From Pseudomonadota bacterium (GTDB lineage Bacteria; Desulfobacterota; Binatia; Binatales; Binataceae), in contig JAJPIL010000006.1 of the NCBI GenBank assembly GCA_021324755.1, forward strand, positions 159,247 to 223,246: a DNA stretch of 64,000 nt, read 5' to 3'. Position 1 is the stretch's first letter. Each line of letters begins with the position of its first letter. A program made the position numbers and the translations under genes. Positions 58,765-64,000 of this stretch are shown here, in pieces. The notes below the pieces were generated by a model, which saw only the letters and a program-made list of their open reading frames with translations, was not told the DNA's origin and searched no databases.

Positions 58765-59421
58765 ATGAAGATCATCGCTATTGGCGACATTCACATGGCT
58801 ACCGATAACCTTCCACGCTTGGCCAATCTGGTAGCCAACGAAGACATGATTGTAATATCGGGCGACCTTACCAATTTTGGCGGCGAGTCGGAGGCTTTTA
58901 CGGTCATTGATGCTGTGCGCCAGGTATGTCCCCGGTTGCTGGCGGTACCTGGCAATCTCGACCGCCCTGAAATTATTTCTTTTCTTGAGCGCCAGCACAT
59001 AGCTCTTCACGGTCGGGGCGTGGTGGTCGGGGGCGTAGGGATTTTTGGCTGTGGTGGCTCTAATCTTACACCTTTCAAGACCCCGTTGGAGCTAACCGAA
59101 GACGAGATATACGAGACGCTGAGGCGGGGCTACGAGGCGGTTCGAGACGAAAGACCGCTGGTGATGGTCTGCCATACGCCGCCCCGCAACACGAAGTGCG
59201 ATCGCCTGCGCAACGGGGCCCACGTGGGCAGCACCGCGGCGCGCCAATTTATTGAAGAGTTCAAACCAGACATTTGTATTTCGGGCCATATACACGAATC
59301 CCCAGGCGAAGACAGAATCGGTCCTACTCTCATCTTCAACGCCGGACCGTTCAAGGGCGGAGGCTACGTACTTGTCGACGTAAACGGCCGCCAGTTGAGC
59401 GCCCAGTTGCGGTTTCTTTGA
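58765..59421 (+). CDS. Calcineurin-like metallophosphoesterase
   Basis: It has 218 residues. All metal-binding motifs are present: GDIHMA, GDLTNFGG, PGNLDR, CHTPPRN and GHIHES. The small single-domain architecture matches YfcE/Rv0805-like phosphodiesterases; substrate unknown. It is followed by a strong terminator. Confidence 0.9.
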   Translation: MKIIAIGDIHMATDNLPRLANLVANEDMIVISGDLTNFGGESEAFTVIDAVRQVCPRLLAVPGNLDRPEIISFLERQHIALHGRGVVVGGVGIFGCGGSNLTPFKTPLELTEDEIYETLRRGYEAVRDERPLVMVCHTPPRNTKCDRLRNGAHVGSTAARQFIEEFKPDICISGHIHESPGEDRIGPTLIFNAGPFKGGGYVLVDVNGRQLSAQLRFL

Positions 59422-59467
59422 GGTTCCGCTAATTGCCCTCGCGCGACAATCGTTGATGGTTTACGCG

Positions 59468-59543
59468 CAGAAGATAAGGCTAGGTTGGCCGTGGATTTTG
59501 CGAAGCCTACCTAGCCTTATCAGGAGACATCTTCTGTTTTCCT
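59468..59543 (+). terminator. Branched intrinsic terminator after the phosphoesterase gene
   Basis: GATAAGGCTAGGT (59473-59485) pairs perfectly with ACCTAGCCTTATC (59509-59521). CAGAAGAT (59468-59475) also pairs with ATCTTCTG (59529-59536), which is directly followed by TTTTCCTTCC. The two stems share GAT, so they compete or stack as a bulged hairpin. It lies 46 bases after the stop. Confidence 0.85.
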
Positions 59544-59712
59544 TCCCCATCAAACGCGCCAAATAGGGGTTTCAATGGTTTCGCTAGCTTGGTCATTGCT
59601 CGGTTCCTGGGTCGAGCTTTAAAAGCTGGCTGTTCGCCGACGGACGCATCGCTTGTTGCCAACCAATTGGCTGCTTTGCAATTCGAGCTCGCGCAAGTAG
59701 TATTTTACGTTT

Positions 59713-60438
59713 GTGGTAAAGGTAGTCTTTTTTGACGCTGCAGGGACACTGTTCGATACCAGGCAACCAGCCGGCTCGATCTACGCGCAAGTAGCGCGTC
59801 GGCATGGCGTGAATGTGACCGATCAGGAAGTGAATGCGGCCTTCCGGCGCGTTTTTCACGCGGCTCCTGGCTTGGCCTTCGGCGTAGGCCATTCCCCTCA
59901 GGAGTTGCGCCGTTTGGAAAAAAATTGGTGGCGTCGGCTGGTCGAGCAGACTTTTAGCCAGCTGGCGCGCTTTGACGACTTCGACGCCTACTTCGAAGAA
60001 CTCTTCGAGCTCTTTGCCAAGCCGGAGACTTGGTCTCCAGCTCCTGACGCTCTCGACGTTTTGCAAGCATTGAAGAGACGTAACCACATAAGCTTAGGAA
60101 TAATTTCGAACTTCGACGCGCGCGTGTACGGCATCTTGAGTGCCTATGGGATGCTCGAATACCTTGATTCGGTGACCATTTCTTCAGAAGCCGGCTACGC
60201 GAAGCCAGCGCCAGAAATATTCAGGATAGCCCTGGAGAAGCATTCTGTTGCGCCCAACGAAGCGCTTCACGTGGGCGATTCCCCAGCGCTTGACGTGCAG
60301 GGAGCTAGCGCTGTGGGAATCGGGGCGGTTCTTTATGATCCTAGGAGTCAATGGAGATCAGCGATCCCTGGAGCTATCGGGTACGTGAAGTCTTTGCAGG
60401 AGTTGCTAAGCTTGGTCGAAGTGACGGGCCAGCGATGA
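59713..60438 (+). CDS. HAD-superfamily hydrolase (subfamily IA)
   Basis: It has 241 residues from a GTG start. Motif I FFDAAGTLFD (nucleophile and acid/base aspartates), motif II ISNFD, motif III lysine in GYAKPAPEIF and motif IV HVGDSPALDVQGA are complete. A helical cap lies between I and II. Likely a small-molecule phosphatase related to REG-2/YjjG proteins; substrate unknown. Confidence 0.88.
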   Translation: MVKVVFFDAAGTLFDTRQPAGSIYAQVARRHGVNVTDQEVNAAFRRVFHAAPGLAFGVGHSPQELRRLEKNWWRRLVEQTFSQLARFDDFDAYFEELFELFAKPETWSPAPDALDVLQALKRRNHISLGIISNFDARVYGILSAYGMLEYLDSVTISSEAGYAKPAPEIFRIALEKHSVAPNEALHVGDSPALDVQGASAVGIGAVLYDPRSQWRSAIPGAIGYVKSLQELLSLVEVTGQR

Positions 60439-60565
60439 GGCAATAAGGTTGTTTCGAGAACTTTACCAGCTATGCCAAAAGGGCTTGTTGGTTCAGCGGG
60501 AATAATCGCGTTAGTGCTAGCAACAGAGGTCTTGAGAGCGAACCTAAGTACGTAGTGAGGACGCT

Positions 60566-60967
60566 GTGCTTTTTAGAATTCACCATGTAGGAATCGTGGT
60601 GCCTAGTTTGGAGCAGGCCTATCGCTTCTGGCGCGACGGTCTTGGCCTTTCGATTGAGAAGATAGCGATTATCGAGGACCAAGGCGTCAAGGCAGCCTTG
60701 CTTAACGCGGGCAATAGCGAAATCGAGTTGCTCGAGCCGCTTGGTCCCGATACTCCCGTCGGGCGTTTTCTCGCCCGTTTCGGCGGCGGGCTACATCATT
60801 TGTGCTTCGAGACCGACGACGTTGCAAGGGAACTCGAGCGGGCACGCTCGATGGGGCTGCCGCTTATCGACACGTCGCCCCGCCACGGTTTAGCAGGATT
60901 GATCTGTTTTCTCCATCCCAAGGCGTCTTGTGGCGTTCTCGTCGAATACGCTCAGACGCTAAGATAA
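60566..60967 (+). CDS. mce: Methylmalonyl-CoA epimerase
   Basis: Interconverts (R)- and (S)-methylmalonyl-CoA in propionate metabolism. It has 133 residues from GTG (GAGGA upstream). VOC-fold motifs: RIHHVGIVVPSLEQAYRFWR, NSEIELLEPLGPDTPVGRFL, GGGLHHLCFETDDV and the metal glutamate in CGVLVEYAQ. It pairs functionally with a B12-dependent mutase, and a bluB gene for the B12 lower ligand lies 3 kb downstream. Confidence 0.92.
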   Translation: MLFRIHHVGIVVPSLEQAYRFWRDGLGLSIEKIAIIEDQGVKAALLNAGNSEIELLEPLGPDTPVGRFLARFGGGLHHLCFETDDVARELERARSMGLPLIDTSPRHGLAGLICFLHPKASCGVLVEYAQTLR

Positions 60968-61001
60968 TAATGCTAGATTGACCTAGCTGGGAGTGCGAAA
61001 C

Positions 61002-61217
61002 ATGCCGATATACGAGTACCAATGTTGCGACTGCGAGGACAGTTTTGAGGTCTTTGTGCGCAATGGCGAGAGCGTTGAGTGCCCACGGTGCCATAGCGCG
61101 CGTCTGACAAGGCAGCTGTCTCGCTTTTCAGCAGGTCCGAGGAGCACTTCCCCATCGGCTTCAGGCCAGGCCCCTGTTTCCGGAGGATGTTGCGGCGGGG
61201 CTTGTGGATGCGGTTAA
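61002..61217 (+). CDS. FmdB-family zinc-ribbon protein
   Basis: It has 71 residues. The ATG at 61002 follows GGGAG. MPIYEYQCCDCEDSFEVF and the second pair ECPRCHS form the zinc ribbon. The tail ends in a cysteine/glycine cluster (GGCCGGACGCG), common in this putative regulatory family. Function unknown. Confidence 0.9.
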   Translation: MPIYEYQCCDCEDSFEVFVRNGESVECPRCHSARLTRQLSRFSAGPRSTSPSASGQAPVSGGCCGGACGCG

Positions 61218-61572
61218 TGACCGTTCCTCTATTGCTTTTGCTTTGAACGGGTTGATTTGAGCGGGGGGCGAGTCCGGTCGCGTCGCCACAAGGCCTGACG
61301 GACGTAGGCGGGGGTCACCTTGCCCAGTTCGTCTGTGAAGATGGTCGGCTTAAGGCCACGGGGAGCGGGCGGAAGCGTATCTCGCGAAATTTAGAGCGCC
61401 AATCACGGCAGGGCGCTATCATTTAGCCGTGACCATCCCACGCTGAAATTCGAATACCTTTTTGGCGAACTCTTTCTAACGGTCACTCGGCCGAATTATC
61501 CTTTTTTATAGACGGCCCGACAGCCACGGACTCTACACTCTCGAGCGCGATAGAAACGTGCGCTGGATTTGT
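61218..61572. other. 355-base gap with an H-type pseudoknot-like element at 61395-61431
   Basis: AGCGCC (61395-61400) pairs with GGCGCT (61412-61417), while CACGGC (61404-61409) pairs with GCCGTG (61426-61431). The interleaved order and loops of 3, 2 and 8 bases are the geometry of a classic H-type pseudoknot. It lies between convergent genes. No open frame of interest is present. Confidence 0.4.
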
Positions 61573-62307
61573 TTAAGTGGCTTCGGCTATCAACGGATGC
61601 GCTGAAAACCACTCCTTTAGGTACGATACCGCATCTTCGGGCTTCTCGACTACCTTTAGGCAGTCGTAGTCGGACTCTACCACGGTAAGGTACTCGACCC
61701 AACAATCCAACACCGCGCGCCATTCCTTGCCGAGCAGCACGAAGGGCTTTGCAGGCATCAGCGATAACGCCAGCATCTGCCATACGAACGTTACTTCCGC
61801 CAGCGTACCCATCCCTCCGCGCAACGCCACGTAGCCGTCGCTGCTGTCGATTAGCCGCTTCATACGGGAGTACATGTTTCTTGCGCGCAGCTCCCGCATC
61901 ACGAACGGGTTGACCTCTTCGTTAAAGCTGGACAAGGTTACTCCAAGTACCTGTGCGCCGGCTGCGCGCGCACCGCGCGAAGTCGCCTCCATCACGCCTC
62001 GGTAGCCACCGGTCGCTACGTCAAAACCGGCTTGTCCAAGTAGCATCCCCAACTGAAACCCCTGGCGATACAACGGATCGCCACATTGGGCCCGCGAACT
62101 GCCGAATACGGAAATCAGAGGGCGCTTGGCGGATATCTGCTCGGATGCCCGGCGTCGCTTTTTAGTGGTATCGAGTCCGTCGACTCTTCGGCCATCGGAG
62201 GCTGAAGCTCTACTCAAGAACTCAACGACGTGCCCTTGTGACGGACTGAGCTTAGAGGGAGGGGCAATCAGATCGCTTGAGATGTAGCCTTCGGCGCCCC
62301 TGGTCAT
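61573..62307 (-). CDS. LOG-family Rossmann-fold protein (lysine decarboxylase-like name, TIGR00725/00730 type)
   Basis: It has 244 residues with AGG about nine bases before the ATG. After a basic 60-residue N-terminal extension, the domain shows VFGSSRAQCGDPLYRQGFQL, ATGGYRGVMEATSRGA and the motif ALRGGMGTLAEVTF (PGGxGT-like with the proline replaced by arginine). Relatives are cytokinin-type ribosyl-phosphohydrolases or nucleotide-binding proteins; true lysine decarboxylase activity is unlikely. Confidence 0.85.
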   Translation of the reverse strand: MTRGAEGYISSDLIAPPSKLSPSQGHVVEFLSRASASDGRRVDGLDTTKKRRRASEQISAKRPLISVFGSSRAQCGDPLYRQGFQLGMLLGQAGFDVATGGYRGVMEATSRGARAAGAQVLGVTLSSFNEEVNPFVMRELRARNMYSRMKRLIDSSDGYVALRGGMGTLAEVTFVWQMLALSLMPAKPFVLLGKEWRAVLDCWVEYLTVVESDYDCLKVVEKPEDAVSYLKEWFSAHPLIAEAT

Positions 62308-62876
62308 ACGGCGACCTCACAAGCCATGGTTGGCGGCTCCAGAGTGCTTTTCCTAGCTCCGCCTCTACTCAATATAACCACACACGGCGGCAAAATCACA
62401 GCTAACCGGCCAAAACAAGGTGGTTGATTTTTTGGCGAAAGCATCACGTGTTTCAAAATTTTGCTTGGAGGACAGCAATTGTTGCATAAATTTCGAGCGG
62501 CTTTTCCCTATGCTCCTTTGTTGGGTGAAAAAGCTTTGAGCTGTTGGGTGAAAAAGCTTTGAGCGCCGCGGCAGCGGTTGCGGCTGACGAGAGCGATCTG
62601 GCTTGCTGACTCTTGTTTGCGTGCAACGCAACGGCATATCGACTCGTCTTAAGGCGTGCAGTAAACTGGCGCTGTTCGACCGTAGTGTCGGCAATGTTTA
62701 GGTTGCATCTTTGGGAATAGCAAGCTTAAAGCAGTGGAACACTCGAGGCATAAAAAAGGCACTATCGGCTCGCTTTGAAATATTTCGCATTTCGCACGCG
62801 TTCTCTTTCCCGGGAACATTTTGGCTAGATGATGCGAATTGAGCGAAGCTTGAGACGATAGGAGGAGGACCAAAAG
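62308..62876 (+). promoter_or_regulatory. Region upstream of tpx with a tandem duplication and a palindrome-like site
   Basis: A 23-base unit beginning GTTGGGTGAAAAAGCTTT is repeated head to tail at 62520-62542 and 62543-62564. CTTTGAAATATTTC at 62773-62786 matches the core of the palindrome upstream of the GNAT gene. No coding frame is supported. A strong GGAGGAGG site precedes tpx. Confidence 0.45.
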
Positions 62877-63401
62877 ATGGCACAAGAACGTCCAGGCGCA
62901 GTAACGATGCGTGGTAACCCTCTTACGTTAATCGGACCTGAAATCAAGCCAGGACAGAAGGCTCCCCAATTTACCGCGTTGGACAACAATCTAGGTACGG
63001 TAGGGCTGGACAACTTCAAGGGCAAAGTAAAAATAATCTGTTCCGTTCCCTCCCTTGACACACCTGTGTGCGACAACGAGACTCGCCGTTTCAACGTGGA
63101 AGCGGCAAACCTTCCGGGCGATGTGCAGATCCTTACGATTTCGATGGACCTCCCATTTGCCCAGAAGCGATGGTGCGGTGCTGCAGGAGTCGACAAGGTG
63201 ATTACTCTTAGTGACCATCGCAATGCCGACTTCGGTGAAAAATATGGCGTTCTGATCAAGGAGCTACGTTTGCTTGCGCGTGCCGTGTTCGTGGTGGACA
63301 AAAACGACAACGTTGTGCATGTTGAATACGTCAAGGAGATCACCAACTATCCAGATTATGACGCCGCTTTGTCCGCGGCGCGCAAAGCCGCATCCGCCTA
63401 A
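62877..63401 (+). CDS. tpx: Thiol peroxidase (Tpx, atypical 2-Cys peroxiredoxin)
   Basis: Reduces hydroperoxides using thioredoxin. It has 174 residues. The peroxidatic cysteine is in SLDTPVCDNETRRF and the resolving cysteine in PFAQKRWCGAAG. The Tpx-specific start GNPLTLIGPEIKPGQKAPQF is clear. Both catalytic positions use cysteine, not selenocysteine. It is transcribed alone after a strong ribosome-binding site. Confidence 0.95.
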   Translation: MAQERPGAVTMRGNPLTLIGPEIKPGQKAPQFTALDNNLGTVGLDNFKGKVKIICSVPSLDTPVCDNETRRFNVEAANLPGDVQILTISMDLPFAQKRWCGAAGVDKVITLSDHRNADFGEKYGVLIKELRLLARAVFVVDKNDNVVHVEYVKEITNYPDYDAALSAARKAASA

Positions 63402-63492
63402 GCGTGGCATTAAGAGGAGCTGTGGGGTTTATTTCTGAGTAAGCCGAGGGCGTTCTGGGAAATTAGGCAGTGAGCGCGGCTGGTCAAGTTCG

Positions 63493-64000
63493 ATGAGCGA
63501 GAAGACAGAAGAGCTCGGCCGGGACGTACCTTCATTGGCAGCTACGCTAAGCCAACGTGACGGGTTCGATCCGCGCCCGGGTCTTTACTGTACTATTTTC
63601 GGTCGGCGTGACGTTCGTCAGTTTCGCCCCGATCCGATTCCTGAACAGGTGCTCGCAAGAGTACTTCTTGCCGCACATCACGCGCCGAGCGTCGGTTTCA
63701 CTCAGCCTTGGAACTTTATCGTCGTGCAGGACTTCGACCGTCGCCGCCAAGTCAAAGAGGTGTTCGAGCAAGAACGAGCGAAAAACGCCGCTCAGTTCGA
63801 GGGCCGAAGACGCGAGCAGTTTTTGTCGTTCAAGCTCGAGGGCATCATGGAGGCCCCCATCAATATAATCGTTACGTGCGAGGTGGGGAAATTCGGGACC
63901 GCGGTGCTGGGAAAGACATCTATTGAGGAGGTCGAGATTTACTCGACGTGCCTGGCGGTCCAGAATCTGTGGCTGGCAGCGCGGGCCGAAGGTCTCGGAG
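63493..64000 (+). CDS. bluB: 5,6-dimethylbenzimidazole synthase BluB (3' truncated by window end)
   Basis: Nitroreductase-fold enzyme that cannibalises FMN to make the lower ligand of vitamin B12. The frame from ATG 63493 runs open to the window end (169 codons). Conserved stretches: FGRRDVRQFRPDPIPEQVL, AAHHAPSVGFTQPWNFIVV, FKLEGIMEAPINIIV and AVQNLWLAARAEGLG. The start is supported by the position of the FGRRDVR motif near residue 37. No cobalamin riboswitch is seen in the 91-base upstream gap. Confidence 0.9.
   Translation, partial: MSEKTEELGRDVPSLAATLSQRDGFDPRPGLYCTIFGRRDVRQFRPDPIPEQVLARVLLAAHHAPSVGFTQPWNFIVVQDFDRRRQVKEVFEQERAKNAAQFEGRRREQFLSFKLEGIMEAPINIIVTCEVGKFGTAVLGKTSIEEVEIYSTCLAVQNLWLAARAEGLG

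Noticed and set aside
62877..63401. Possible selenocysteine in the thiol peroxidase
   Set aside because: Both catalytic positions are ordinary cysteine codons and there is no in-frame TGA.

Overview
The window looks like a chromosomal segment of a Gram-negative, moderately GC-rich bacterium. It encodes two outer-membrane barrel candidates, a lipobox-bearing RlpA-type protein and periplasmic binding proteins. The lineage cannot be fixed from sequence alone. An unbroken rpoC-str-S10-spc-alpha ribosomal block, a sigma-32-type factor, a SAM-I riboswitch, a sulfur-carrier/CysM/NIL cluster and a branched-chain-type ABC transporter with CoA ligases fit a deltaproteobacteria-grade or Binatota-like organism (inference, low confidence).

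Bases 1-24132 are one long plus-strand block: 3' part of rpoC, rpsL-rpsG-fusA-tuf, the S10 operon (rpsJ to rpsQ), the spc operon (rplN to rpmJ, including secY, adk, map, infA) and the alpha operon (rpsM, rpsK, rpsD, rpoA, rplQ). All genes are intact. Many overlap by a few bases, and several start with GTG or TTG. Oddities are a four-cysteine knuckle in EF-Tu and a long charged N-terminal extension on L5.

Bases 24133-33160 hold a structured leader before an rlpA-type lipoprotein gene, rpoZ with a promoter almost at its start codon, an rpoH-type sigma factor with an acidic N-terminal extension, a CinA/MoaB-like gene and a small secreted protein. Two paralogous outer-membrane protein genes follow. 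Between them lies an ArsC/Spx-like gene with an in-frame TGA exactly at the first catalytic cysteine and a bacterial SECIS-like hairpin just downstream, so it is a strong selenoprotein candidate.

Bases 33161-48202 are mostly minus strand: a PDZ protein interrupted by a membrane helix, a GNAT acetyltransferase with a palindrome over its ribosome-binding region, two paralogous tiny secreted proteins, then livG-livF-livH-livM, two substrate-binding proteins and an acyl-CoA ligase, preceded by acetyl-CoA synthetase. Together these suggest uptake and CoA activation of carboxylic acids.

Bases 48958-64000 hold an alpha/beta hydrolase and a minus-strand sulfur/aspartate-family cluster: asd, a SAM-I riboswitch, an E1-like ThiF/MoeB protein, threonine synthase, a CysO-like sulfur carrier, CysM-type synthase, a NIL-domain protein and a degenerate second E1-like protein. 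After these come a beta-lactamase-fold hydrolase, trmJ, a phosphoesterase, a HAD phosphatase, methylmalonyl-CoA epimerase, an FmdB zinc ribbon, a LOG-family protein, thiol peroxidase and a bluB gene cut by the window end.

The two observations most worth following are the selenocysteine-type ArsC-like gene (30602-30973) and the SAM-riboswitch-controlled sulfur-carrier operon (49710-54625).
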